Source of the DNA: Echinometra lucunter
Taxonomy: Eukaryota > Echinodermata > Echinoidea > Camarodonta > Echinometridae
Direction: 5' to 3'
NCBI GenBank assembly: GCA_029962745.1
Contig: CM057152.1
Coordinates: 21,617,408 to 21,681,407 of the forward strand
Length of the DNA stretch: 64,000 nucleotides
Shown here: piece by piece, positions 11,278 to 22,522 of the stretch
How the letters are laid out: each line of letters begins with the position of its first letter
How positions within the stretch are numbered: position 1 is the stretch's first letter
Notes under the pieces: model-generated
Databases searched by the model: none
The model's input: the letters and a program-made list of their open reading frames with translations, nothing else
What the model was told of the DNA's origin: nothing
Made by a program: the position numbers and the translations under genes

Positions 11278-14200
11278 GTAATTCCCGGAGATGAAATTTC
11301 TCCCTGCGTATGCCAATATCTATTGAAAACTAACACAGGCTTACCAACAAAATACTCTTGCCATTCATAAAGTGAGAATTAGGGACTTCCATCGAGATAT
11401 CATGGGTTACTGTGGAAAAGAAAAGATGCTGGAGTAAGAATTTCTTTTTGATTTTACTTGTGTTTTGATGAAAATGATAGAAGTTTTGATAATAATAGAG
11501 AAATGACTACAATTGCTGTCAGTGATATGATGCTGAAATAATTTTGATATCTTAAAACCCAGATTTTAAGGCAGGAGGACCTCATGAAATCAATGATTGA
11601 AAAGGTACTCAAATACTAATCCGTGTATTTTGCTATTTCTTCTGTATCAGTTCTTTCCTGATGACCTGTATTACATTACTTGTGAATCTGCTCATGAACA
11701 TCATGCTGCTGGCTTCTGCCATCACAGTCACAGACGGATACAAAGTGTGGTGTGCGGCTATTGCAGAAGCAGGTCAATCGTAAGTCTCTTCAGTCTCGTC
11801 TTTTTTTTGGTCATGTTTTTGTATTTATTTTTTTTCCCCCTATTGATTTCCTCTTTTACTTTTGTACCCCTTATTTTCTGTAAGACTTGGAAAGCTTCCC
11901 ATTTGATTTGGTTTACTAGATGTACTCAAATTCTCAATTTATCATTCAATAAGGTTGTAACCATCTTTCAATTTTTTTTTTTTTTTCAGTGTATGCACCC
12001 ATGGTTGTCAGTGCACTTTTAATATAGAATTTTCTTATTTTGTTGTCCTTCCCTTTTGTTTCCTTCTTGCTCTCTTCCTTTCTTGCTCTCTTCTTTTCCT
12101 TCATCTTTTGCCTCTCCTTTTAATATCCCTCTTCTTCTTCTTCTTCTTCTTCTTCTTCTTCTTCTTCTTCTTCTTCTTCTTCTTCTTCTTCTTCTTCTTC
12201 TTCTTCTTTTTCTTCTATTCTTTTCTCATTCTTCTTTTCCCTTTCTTAGTTTCTTCTTTTTATTTTCTTTCCTGTTCATGTTAATATTTTGTAAACACTG
12301 TATAAATTGTTTTGATGTTGATCATGCATTCTATGGAAATATGTCTTATATGATTTATGTATTTATCCAACTTTTTAGTTATGATAAAGAATAAAAGAAT
12401 AAAAATAATTGACAAAAAAAAAGAAGAAACAAACACCACAAACAATAATTCTGATGATAATGCAAGGCCACCCTTTCAAAGGGGGTGATGATAGACTTTG
12501 AATGTTAACTGTTGTTGCTTTTGTCTTTTGGTACCATATTTTAGATCCACTATCAAAGATAAAAACGTTCATATGGATGAATTACCAAAACACACATAGC
12601 TACAGTGTAGAAAAGCAGTTTCCAAAGCTAATTGGACATTTATATTTTGACTTTTTTGAGAAATTACTGCTATGTGACTGGATTATGATCTGATCATTTA
12701 AAGAAAAAAAAATAGGCTTTGAGCATTCCATGCAGTTGGGTCAGTAATTTTGAAGCTAGTTATCATGTGACCACAACAATACGTCACTAACCACCACAGA
12801 GTAAAGGGCATAATGAACTAAACACAACAAAAAAAGTAACTCCCCCCTAATTCAAAATAGCATAACTTTTTAACGAAAAATTTTTGAGCAAAATAATTTG
12901 GCAGGAGTGTTCCTACACTTACTGACTAATTTCTGTGTGAAAATGAGATTGATCCGTCAAGTCATGCATGAGTGGGCAGACATTAAAGGCAAAAATGTCA
13001 CTTTTCAAAAGTCACAAGAGTCATTTGGGGGGTCTGTGAAACAAAACTTTGGCAAATTTGGTCTCTTCCATTGTTTGACCCAGTGATGCCTATCTCTGAC
13101 ACTTTTCATGTTTATGACAGTTGGGTGAACACAGTTTTTTGAGGAAAATGATGTTCAGCCCTCCTAAATCTACAAAATCCATTCAATTTATGGAAAGAAC
13201 TGGCATCAACCAACACGAGTCAGCACATTATGTGAAAATACCGGGTAGTCATTTTTCCGGCATTAAACAGTAAATTTTCAGCATTTATTGTTTCATCGTT
13301 AAAAATTTTCTCACTCAACCATGGTGCAACCCTGAAAAACATCAACAGCAGTTAAACAAACACCAGAAAAATCTCGTTTCACAAACCCCCAAAAATGACT
13401 CTTGTGACTTTTGAAAAGTGACATTTTTGCCTTTAATGTCTGCTCACTCATGCATGACTTGACAGATCAATCTCATTTTCAATCAGAAGTTAGTCAATAA
13501 GTGTAGGAACACTTCTGCCAAATTATTTTCCTCAAAACTTCTTCGTTAAAAAGTTATGCTATTTTGAATTAGGGGGGAGTTACTTTTTTTGTAGTGTTTA
13601 TGATTAGACAAGCAAGCTTGATGATGCAGTAAAACTGAAGACCTGAGTGTAATGTAATATGTAAATTTGATGTCCATTTCACAATGCTGAAAATGTACGT
13701 ATGAACTCAGGCAAAACTTTCTTACCAACTTTCTTACCAACTGAATCGGGAATGATTCTGCTAATGCTGTGTTTACACTATGTTCCCGGCGGCCATGGCA
13801 ATCCATGTTTAATAATAATGATAATCAATGCGACTCGTATAGTGCCAAATCCTTTCTGTGGAGTGCTCAAGGCACTTCTGGCAACCGTGGACAAAACGGT
13901 ATGATGTGACACAACGCAGGGGGACGGGATGGGCAGTCGTGACACTACAGTCTGTGATTGCGGTCGATGCCGGGCCAGATTTTTAAACTGTAAAGAAAAT
14001 TGCCACGGCAATCACGTTGCGGATTGGATAAACCAACAAAACGTGACACGATGTAATAGGCCATAACAAAACTTAGAGGTGGAGATGGACGGGAAGCAAA
14101 AATGTCCAAATCCCATGGAGCACTACGTTTCGGGCAAACATGGCTGCCGTGGCTGCCGGGAACATAGTGTAAACATAGCACAAGGCACTGATACATGTAG

Positions 14201-15505
14201 TCACTATGTGAGAAACATCAAACAGATCTTTATCAGTAGTTTGTAATCTAAAGAGTATGGAATTTGTACATTTTGCAAAAAATAAATCTTGAAATGTGGA
14301 TGCCTGCAGTATCCTCCAGTTATATGAATGCTGCTACCTATGTCATTTGGTTGTTGTTGTTATCATGGCGATAGTGCAACTGCCATTTTGGAACAAGATG
14401 CCTTACATTAAAATTCTAATTCCATAATTCCTGCTCATGATCTGAGTTTGTCAAGTGTATGCAACCATACATTACAAGGCCTTTCATCAGGGCGAATGCA
14501 CATAACCCGTTGACTACTGAATTCTCCTCTTATTCCCATAGGTTTAATACAGGAGCCATCCGGTTTCCTGTAGCCAGTGGGTCCACAATCTGTTATAAAC
14601 AAATTTTCTTGTGCCTTTCCTGACAGGTGTGAATATGCAGGATATGCCAATGATTTCTTTCATGATGAGAATATAAAGCCTGAAGGATTCAACATTGACT
14701 GGGGCATAGCACAGGTGAGCTTTCAGGAAAAACTCTTTCCAGCTAGTCCATCAGCTGTTGTTTGCAATTGTATTTCAGGTTACCATAAATGTATAGCATC
14801 ACGTTTCAACACTTCTATTTGAAAATAAGTCCATCCTATACAATGGTTATACCAAAATTATATCAGTAATTCACTCGATAGATTTATCATAATATACTCT
14901 GAAGTAATTCCTTGTAAAAATTGGCACAAAAATGAACAAGTTATGTAATATTTATGATTTTTTTTTTTTAATTTGTGTAGTAGATGGCCTCATCAAAAAG
15001 AGTAGAGTACTGTCTGAAACAATATATCTTTAAAAAGAACATACTTCCTTCAAGTTGAAGTATGAAATATGGCAAATAATCAAGCGAGGACTGTTCCAAA
15101 CATTCTTTGGGTATTTTACCCTTGCAAGAAATTGCAGTTTTCAAATTTACATTATTTATAATAGAAGATGATAGCCTGACTCTAGTGATCCTATCAGTCA
15201 TGATCTTTAGGAATGTTGCACTAATGTTTGTCCTGGAAATGTACTGGGGGAAAGCTTACCACACAATATTTTTTTTGTTTGTTTTGTTTTTGTTGTTGTT
15301 TACTTTCAATTCACTAAATATGGCATATGATTTTCTTCTTATGTTTTTTTAGTTTGGTCTGTGGACATCATGGATATTGTACACCATACTTCTCACCTTC
15401 TCGATGGTCAAACTCTGCAAGCTTCATAAGCAAGAGAATATTCTACGCAGTCTGACAAGGGAAAGGCAAAGATTGCTCGGTCACTATGAACAGCCAGATA
15501 TGTAA
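10988..15505 (+). CDS. TMEM179: TMEM179-like four-pass membrane protein, complete (219 aa, four coding exons)
   Basis: The coding exons are 10988-11277, 11651-11779, 14627-14714 and 15353-15505. All junctions have GT/AG and keep the frame, giving 219 residues. The start ATG lies in ACC-ATG-G, a good Kozak context. Predicted membrane segments are at about residues 5-26, 66-86, 98-122 and 170-192. The loop after TM1 holds the F-G-CILF stretch and an NTT sequon at residue 49. The C-terminal FGLWTSWILY...KLCKLHKQENIL-SL--ER--LL closely follows the vertebrate TMEM179 end (FGLW-SW..., then Q-E-LL-SL--E--LL), and the length is close to that family's 220-235 residues. It fits TMEM179 better than TMEM179B. 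The molecular function of the family is not established, so I give none. Intron 2 holds a TTC tract and two foldback elements. Confidence 0.88.
11651..11779 (+). CDS. TMEM179: TMEM179 coding exon 2 (residues 97-140)
   Basis: 129 nt with acceptor CTGTATCAG and donor GTAAGT. It encodes TM3 (CITLLVNLLMNIMLLASAI) followed by TDGYKVWCAAIAEAG, comparable to the FTMWCDTI--- region of vertebrate TMEM179. Confidence 0.87.
11780..12819. other. TMEM179 intron 2, left part
   Basis: T-rich intron with a CTT/TTC microsatellite (separate entry). No alternative exon is seen. Confidence 0.5.
12130..12207. repeat. (CTT)n / (GAA)n microsatellite
   Basis: About 26 perfect CTT units lie on the plus strand, in TMEM179 intron 2. 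The sense transcript would carry a (CUU)n tract. Confidence 0.97.
12820..13600. mobile_element. Long foldback element with 200+ nt arms
   Basis: The left arm begins AACACAACAAAAAAAGTAAC at about 12820. The right arm ends with the inverse (...GTTACTTTTTTTGTAGTGTT) at about 13600. Arms match over more than 200 nt with scattered differences, around a unique centre of about 290 nt. Both ends abut TA. The ends resemble Tc1/mariner-type MITEs, but that assignment is tentative. No ORF of note. Confidence 0.85.
13766..14180. mobile_element. Foldback element (TGTTTACACTATGTTCCCGG ends)
   Basis: The left end TGTTTACACTATGTTCCCGG and its inverse at about 14153-14180 flank a G+C-richer interior. The inner arms match imperfectly (GGCCATGGCAAT against ATTGCCACGG). 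It lies in TMEM179 intron 2, 166 bp after the preceding foldback element. Confidence 0.8.
14627..14714 (+). CDS. TMEM179: TMEM179 coding exon 3 (residues 140-169)
   Basis: 88 nt with acceptor CCTGACAG and donor GTGAGC. It encodes a short polar loop, ...FFHDENIKPEGFNIDWGIAQ, before TM4, analogous to the DNSAFYDQFAIAQ stretch of vertebrate TMEM179. Confidence 0.86.
15353..15505 (+). CDS. TMEM179: TMEM179 terminal coding exon 4 (residues 170-219)
   Basis: The acceptor is TTATGTTTTTTTAG and the stop TAA is at 15503-15505. It encodes TM4 and a short, charged cytoplasmic tail containing KLHKQENILRSLTRERQRLL. Confidence 0.9.
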   Translation, partial: FGLWTSWILYTILLTFSMVKLCKLHKQENILRSLTRERQRLLGHYEQPDM

Positions 15506-17273
15506 CACCTTTCATCTTGACCGCCATGTTGTCTAATTTTCTGTAACCAGTGAAATGTATTAAAATTGAAGTATGTGATTTTTAGGAAAGGTCATAAGAA
15601 TGTACTTGATTTATGTCATCTCTTAAAGGACATTTGAAGTACTCCTAGGTCCATCCAATTTTCTTTTCATCTGACTAGTTCTTGTAAGTGTGAACTTTTT
15701 ATTCGCATTTTGAAATAAGAAAACAGGAAATAGCTACTTATTATCCCTGCCAGTCTTCATATATGTAGTAGATGAATATAACATCCTCATATCAAGCTGT
15801 GAGTACTGTGCAGATATTTTGTAGCATTTCTACTTAAAAGAAATACAAAATTCTTTCATTTCATGATTTATATTTTATTGCTATTTAGAGAAGAAAACTT
15901 GCAGGTATTTTAGTGTGCTTTTTAGATATATTTTTTAGCATTAAGCCATAACGCACATGGTTATTGTATCATTTTGAAATGGCTGAAAATTCTTTTTCTA
16001 GAGGCTACTCTTACTGGGTCCATGCTATATGACTTTGTCATGATGAAGTGAACATTTCAGTTTCCTGCCATTTATATTGTTCTAAACAAAAACAAAAAAA
16101 AACCCCTTCTTTTGTGAAGGTATATGAATACACAAGCTTGTTTGTTTGTTGTTTGTTTGTTATTATTAAAGTATCAAATCCTATCTGCCTTTAAAAGAAA
16201 TTTAATTGAAGAAAAGATATTACAGGTATGTACCTGGCTTTTTTTGGCAGCTTCCTCATCTTTCTTTACTTTCCATGTATACAATGTCAGAAAATTGATA
16301 TCTGTAAACAACCAAGTTTGATATTTGTAGCACTCTGAAGTGAACCAAAAACAAAATTCAATGCAGTTTTATTCAAGAGTAAACAGAAGCACTCTTTTCT
16401 TCATTGTGCTATTAAAGCCAGTCAATTTAAACTAAAAACTGTCGGAATTCATGGAAGGAATGCCACACAATTTAACACATATATCTCTTCCTGCAAGATG
16501 GACAATATGGGACTATACTTGATCAGTGTAATGCCAATTCTCTTTTTGCTACCAAAACTAGAGACAGGCTTTAACTGGGAAAAATGTTTGGATTGCTGCA
16601 TGATGAAATGCAAAACAAGTCTATGTGCCTTTGAATGCTAGTGAAAGTTTACTTTATGATTTTTATATTATTGGATGACTTTTTGTAAACTTTGTATCAG
16701 TGAAAATTTGCCAAGCTGCCCAAGAAGTCGTTTTAAATCATGTTTGTTTTGATGTAAAGCTCATATTCCACCAAAGTTGATAGTATTGCATTCATGATAT
16801 AATGATGAAGTTAGGGAGTTTATAATTCTGTAAAATCCGAGGTAGCTATTTCTACTTTAAAAAACAGCATCGATTCTTTATCTTATCTTGAAGACATTTT
16901 GAAATTTCATGCACATCCATTTTCCTGACCAGTTCTACTTGGTTTGTATTTTTTGTAGTAATGATTTGCATTATTTTTCTACTGAAAAGTTGGTTCTATT
17001 TTTTTACACTAAATTGCTGGATACTCATCAGATTTTTTATTGTTGTCTGCGATGTTGGTTTTGATTTCATTGAAGCAATGTAAAAATGCTGATTTATAGT
17101 TCTTTGAACGAGATATTGTAGCATACATTTTTTAAACTAACGGAATCATGAAAAAGGTATGTCTTTTTTTTTTCTTTTAAATTCTTTTCTATATGTCATT
17201 TTATGATTTGAAATAAGGATTACCTTTGCAAGGATAGAGAGATAATTAATAAAGCCAGCACTTCTTCTTGTCA
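15506..17273 (+). other. Probable TMEM179 3' UTR
   Basis: AT-rich, largely repeat-free sequence follows the stop codon. An AATAAA at 17248-17253 is the first clear poly(A) signal candidate I noted; a TTAAAGG foldback element starts 20 bp later at 17274. A longer 3' UTR cannot be excluded; another AATAAA with GU-rich sequence after it lies near 23305. Confidence 0.45.
17248..17253 (+). terminator. Candidate poly(A) signal AATAAA of TMEM179
   Basis: Canonical hexamer about 1.75 kb after the stop codon, immediately before the mobile element at 17274. No transcript evidence is available. Confidence 0.35.
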
Positions 17274-17839
17274 TTAAAGGCAAAGTCCACCCCAGAAGTT
17301 TCACTAATTCAATAAAAGGGGTTAAATTTGAATAGCATTTTTAAAAAGAAATGAGCAAAATCGGTCAAATAATGAGAAAATTACACTCATTTACATTTTC
17401 TAGTAAATTACTCTCAGCTCTGCAAATTGGCAACACTGATGACATCATATGCGAGCAGCTCTCCATTCACTTTGCACATGAAATTTCACATTTCCTCAAT
17501 TTTCTTGGAAGTAACACATTTTCTAACCCCCATAGTCAATGTATGTTCAGAAGAATTGCTTTTTACATAACATACTTTGACTATGGGGTGAGAAAATATG
17601 CAACTTTCAAGAAAATTGAGAAAATATGAAATTTCATGTACAAAGTGAACGGAGAGCTGCTCACATATGATGTCATCAGTGTTGCCAGTTTGCAGAGGAG
17701 AGTAATTTACTAGAAAATGTAAATGAGTGTAATTTTCTTATTCTTTGACTGATTTTACTCATTTCTTTTTTAAAATGCTGTTCAAATTAATCTCCTTTTA
17801 TTGAAACAGTGAAATTTCTGGGGTGGACTTTCCCTTTAA
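17274..17839. mobile_element. TTAAAGG-ended foldback MITE, copy 2
   Basis: Full-length member, about 566 bp, of the family at 9521-10079: same termini (AAAGTCCACCCCAGAAG), same CCCCATAGTCAA / TTGACTATGGGG centre, and the same GATGACATCATATGCGAGC motif in each arm. Confidence 0.92.
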
Positions 17840-17936
17840 ATAGTATCTGTGACCCTCCTTCACAATATGACCAATGAGCTGGAAATTTGACATTTTCGTA
17901 TTTTAACGTAGTTTTAAAGCTTAGGAATTATATATA

Positions 17937-18584
17937 CAGTTGGAGCCGAAAGTTTGCATACACCTGAGCAATTCCGTAGAAAATGTTCATTTACCATAAA
18001 TCACAAAATCTACTATATCTTCAGAAATTTATGGGCTACCATGTCAAATTTGGTATCAAACAAAAGAACTTATCCTGCTCTTTCATTTGACCGGCATGCT
18101 GTCAAGAATGAACTATACTGAGGCATGATTTTCTTTGAAAAATACTTGTAATATTTTGGAAAATATTATGTCACTCTTGGTTAAAACATTTCATATTTTT
18201 GCTCATTACTGCTAACCATATGCATTATGCCCTCTCTTTTTTATCTGTCATCTTCATTCTATTCATATAGGTTTATAAGAACAACCAAAAAAAAATCAAA
18301 TGTGATATGCTTGTGGTGAAAAATAATGAGTCAAAGATATTAAATGTTTTGACGTCAAATTTTTTCATGAATATTAATTCTTTCAAAGAAAATCACGTCT
18401 AAATATACTTCATTACTAATGATAAGCCAATCAAAAGCAAGAGCGTAATAAGCTTTTTTGTTTCATACCAAATTTGCCATGGTCCCAGGAATATTTCTGA
18501 AGATATAGTAAATTTTATGATTTTTGGCATGTGAACATTTACCATAGAATTGCCCAGGTGTATGTAAACTTTCGGCTCCAACTG
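17937..18584. mobile_element. Tc1-like non-autonomous element, Sleeping-Beauty-like termini
   Basis: The 648-bp element is flanked by TA at 17935-17936 and 18585-18586. The ends begin CAGTTGGAGCCGAAAGTTTG and the right end is its inverse, ending CAACTG. CAGTTG-AG-C--AAGTTT-CATACAC is the terminal consensus of Sleeping-Beauty-type Tc1 transposons. The interior is itself partly palindromic and carries no transposase. Confidence 0.88.
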
Positions 18585-18586
18585 TA

Positions 18587-21272
18587 GCTTGCCTCGTCAA
18601 GCCCATGCAAACCCTTTGAAATTGCAATGAGAATGAGAGCTTGTCAAACAGGCTAATCACCAGAATAATAGAGAAAACAGGATGTAAAGATGAGTGACCA
18701 TTCAGGAGTGCCATACTAGTGTCCTGTGGTCTGTTGCACCTAAAGGTTGAATGAAAATTCTCTAGTAGTGACAATGAAGGAATTATCATATTAGGCTCAA
18801 ACTTGGAATAGTTTGAAAGGAGATAATACTTCTCTCCTTGTTTTGATTTTCAAAGCCACCAAGTGAATTAACTTATGAGTTATGCACATATGTTTTAATG
18901 TGAAGGTGTTACTTTGCATGCTGGCATACTTTTATTTCAAATTCACCCAAAATGGTAATTTCAAATCAAAGAAAAAAAAAAACATTTCTACATGACAGAT
19001 GGCTCCCAAATTTGGTCAGATGGTGAATAAAAAATGATATAAAAACATAAATCAACTCTTCAACCCCAAGCTTTTTGTTTAGCTGTTTTCTCTAAATTTC
19101 CATCGCGACTTGTTGGTCATTTTGTGGTAGAGGGTCGCATTTAGTACATTTCTTTGTATGTCAAGACTTAAGAGGCTGAAAACTATATACTGTATGAGGA
19201 AATTTACTGGTACAGTGTAGTTCCATGACTTCAGAAGTTGTATGTTTTCATCAGAACTATATCATGTGGTCTTGCCCCGTTTTTTGGACTTGGAGTATTT
19301 CTGTTGTATCTTTTTTTTTTTTTGGATGGGTTTTGTATGTTGTTGGTTTGCTTGTTTATATGGTTGTTTCATATGTATGTAGAGCCAATGGCATGATATT
19401 ATGTGTTACATGTATGTAAAGTCCAGTGTGTAGCATAGTTAGACTTGAAATATGTACTGTGTACAAAACTGTAAGTTTGGGTATTGGATATCATGTACAA
19501 GGTACTATGATTACACAGAAATGTATAACATTAACAGTACTTTGAGTATTTTGCTGAAAAATTTGCTGAAAGTTAACAGTAAGTTTGAAAATTTAAGGTA
19601 GTTATTTTGGGTAGAGATTATGAACAAGCTTTAGTAAAGACATGCATGTCAGTCTACATTATAGAGAAATGAAGATTCACCCAAGAGTGTAGTAACCTGT
19701 AAGCTGTAATATACATTTCTTTTTATGAATAAGCTGATTGTTGATGCACAACTGGCAATGAGGAATCATATGACACTGTTTTTAGACATGATTCATTTCC
19801 CACATTTCAATAGGCAGAGACATACTAAGATGTTTAACATGTCATCTGGTCAGAGCCAGAAGGGCATTGACTCATATCATTTTATACAGGCTAAACACCC
19901 TTTTGGCTCCAAACAGATAGTATATAACTTTTCATTCAGAATAGATCACTTGCGAGTTTAGTTTAATCCAAGTCCTTCACTGTTGAAATGACTGTTCCTG
20001 TTGTAAGTGATTAGTATTCATTTATTTTGATTTTTTTTTTTCATTTATGAACTTTCCATTAAAACACGAAGTAAAAAAAAAAAAATTAAAAGAAAGTAAC
20101 AGTAAAATTGGAAGGACCCCAAAGAAAAGCAAAGCTTGTAAAGATGTGGCCCTGTACCAAAAATATATTTTTTTAAGCAAATCATCCTCAATTATACCTG
20201 CTCAAAAAGATAGCTGTTTAACTTTTTAAAAAAGAGGAGAACATAATATAAGTTATTAAATATTTTCGAAGGAAAGACAACTTTCATGTAATGAAAAGTG
20301 TACATGCTAATTGTGTAATCAGCAGATAGACCAGCTTGTTTCCTATTCAGATGATTGATTTGTTTTTGTGCAATCTAAATAGCTCGAATATCTTTTCCTT
20401 CTTTTTGTGGAGGGGATCATATACAGAATAATATTTCTTGATATCTAATTTGTAACGTAAATGTGGTGGGTAAAATGATGTATATAAAAATCCTTCTGAA
20501 AAAAGCCTTTATTCTAGTGTAGAGGATTTTAAAGCGCTTATTGCTTATTATATTACAGTAGAATGAAAGAGTATATTTCATAAAATACTTAGATAGAATT
20601 TGCGTGTTCATGATTGTTAGGGAAAGTAGTCTGCTCACATTTCGAAGGTCTCATGATACATGCAAAATATTGTTTGATGTATTTTGTTCCCCCCTCCCTG
20701 CGACTTTACTGTTTGGGGAATCACCTACACCTATTAAAGGTGTAAAATTGCAGTAAAAAGATGAGTGTTTTGGATTTATATGACTCTTCCCTTTCAGAGA
20801 TCCAAATCTGATATTACAGATAGCAAATAGATTATTATGTCATATTATTTTTTTGCTCAAAGTGAGAATTTTTACCCAAAACCTCCAAATATGCTTCTCT
20901 GTGCAGATGGTTTTGTGATATGAGATACATACATGTGACATGGTTCCTCGGTAAATTGAAAGTAATATCCTCAAATATGAATTTTCAGTGTTTGTTGGTT
21001 TTTTTTTGGGGGGGGGGGTAAAGTCAAAAAGGTAGTGCTGTGGAAGAGGATTTTGCAGCTGTGAAAGCTTTTTTTTTTTTTAATTTGTTTGTCTTTTTTT
21101 TTTTTCTCCCAAACTGGAACTTTTTTTTTTTAAACTGCATTCTCCAAACACAACATCTATACTCTCTGCTCAGTTCTGTCCACTTATTCAGCTATATAGA
21201 TAACCCTTTTCTGAGATAATAGCCTTATTTTAGCTGTTCAGTTGTAAATAATAAATTTTAAAGATTTGTTCA
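18587..21272. other. Intergenic or extended 3' UTR, AT-rich
   Basis: No exon is seen on either strand. Short T-runs at about 19311-19324 and 21067-21130; a poly-G run near 21007-21018. The short ORFs are AT-rich and lack domains. Confidence 0.45.
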
Positions 21273-21386
21273 TTTCCAAGATATCTTGATGATACCTTTT
21301 AGTGATTTATGTTGAATTTGATTTTTTTTTTTTAAATGATATATGCCGGTTTGTTACTTTGGGATATTTGCAATTGAAGTTTACTA
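21273..21386. repeat. Left-flank segment duplicated across the assembly gap (part 1)
   Basis: It matches 22523-22634 almost base for base over about 110 bp (TGATATATGCCGGTTTGTTA and flanks), apart from a T-run change. See the gap entry and the findings. Confidence 0.9.
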
Positions 21387-21714
21387 TTTTTTTGTTCATA
21401 ATCACCTTCATTGATTTCAAACAAAGGGAAACAAACATGAAACGTCCAGGTTACATGTTTCTAATGGAACATTGTACAGGACTGTGAGAAAAACGAAGAG
21501 CATGATTACAAAACATAGTACTTACATCATAAAACATGTACATAAAATACATCAAACATATTTAAGCAAATTGAGACATAGTGAGGGTAAGAACTAGCCC
21601 AAGAATGAAGGCAAAAGGGGGAAAATGCAGTAAGTAACATATAGACGTCATGATAAATTGATGCTGATGTTCCTGGTATGAACAAGGTCTACAGAGAAAT
21701 TCACCCTCAAAATG

Positions 21715-21870
21715 TCACAAATTGCGTACTAAAACGGCTAAAATAACAAAACTCAAGATCACGATGACGAAGTTGACGATGTGATGGTAAAACCAACGGC
21801 GGCCTAGGCGAAATATGGACAAGGGAGGAAAATTTGCAGAGGAATTTTTCCCTGTCCGTCCTTCGTTCAA
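21715..21870 (-). CDS. Candidate terminal exon of an unidentified single-pass membrane protein
   Basis: On the minus strand a good acceptor (TTTTCTTTATATTGTCAG) is followed by 51 codons and a TGA at 21715-21717. The peptide begins LNEGRTGKNSSANFPP and continues to LGRRWFYHH, then a hydrophobic helix (IVNFVIVILSFVILAVLV) and RNL at the C-terminus, as in a C-terminal or tail anchor. Codon third positions are C-rich (ATC, GTC, AAC, TTC), unlike the AT-rich surroundings, which argues for real coding history. I do not recognise the family. Upstream exons would lie to the right, possibly inside the N gap; none was found. It could also be a 5'-truncated retrocopy, since the segment ends in A7 in minus orientation near 21387. 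Confidence 0.4.
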   Translation of the reverse strand: MNEGRTGKNSSANFPPLSIFRLGRRWFYHHIVNFVIVILSFVILAVLVRNL

Positions 21871-21875
21871 CTGAC

Positions 21876-22022
21876 AATATAAAGAAAATGATAAAAAACT
21901 TTAGATCATAATTCCAATTCCTTTTTCCTGGATATATAATGAGTGAGGTATCAAACGAAAGGCATTTTTTGTTTTTGTTTTTGTTTTTGTTTTTGTTTTT
22001 GTTTTTGTTTTTGTTTTGTTTT
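21876..22022. repeat. Left-flank segment duplicated across the gap (part 2), ending in (TTTTTG)n
   Basis: It matches 22635-22740 (AATATAAAGAAAATGATAAAA, ...GATCATAATTCCA, ...GGCATTTTT). It runs into about nine TTTTTG units that abut the Ns. Confidence 0.88.
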
Positions 22023-22522
22023 NNNNNNNNNNNNNNNNNNNNNNNNNNNNNNNNNNNNNNNNNNNNNNNNNNNNNNNNNNNNNNNNNNNNNNNNNNNNNN
22101 NNNNNNNNNNNNNNNNNNNNNNNNNNNNNNNNNNNNNNNNNNNNNNNNNNNNNNNNNNNNNNNNNNNNNNNNNNNNNNNNNNNNNNNNNNNNNNNNNNNN
22201 NNNNNNNNNNNNNNNNNNNNNNNNNNNNNNNNNNNNNNNNNNNNNNNNNNNNNNNNNNNNNNNNNNNNNNNNNNNNNNNNNNNNNNNNNNNNNNNNNNNN
22301 NNNNNNNNNNNNNNNNNNNNNNNNNNNNNNNNNNNNNNNNNNNNNNNNNNNNNNNNNNNNNNNNNNNNNNNNNNNNNNNNNNNNNNNNNNNNNNNNNNNN
22401 NNNNNNNNNNNNNNNNNNNNNNNNNNNNNNNNNNNNNNNNNNNNNNNNNNNNNNNNNNNNNNNNNNNNNNNNNNNNNNNNNNNNNNNNNNNNNNNNNNNN
22501 NNNNNNNNNNNNNNNNNNNNNN
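22023..22522. other. Assembly gap of 500 Ns
   Basis: Exactly 500 N bases, probably of unknown true length. All long ORFs overlapping it are artefacts. It is bordered on the left by a hexanucleotide repeat. Confidence 1.
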
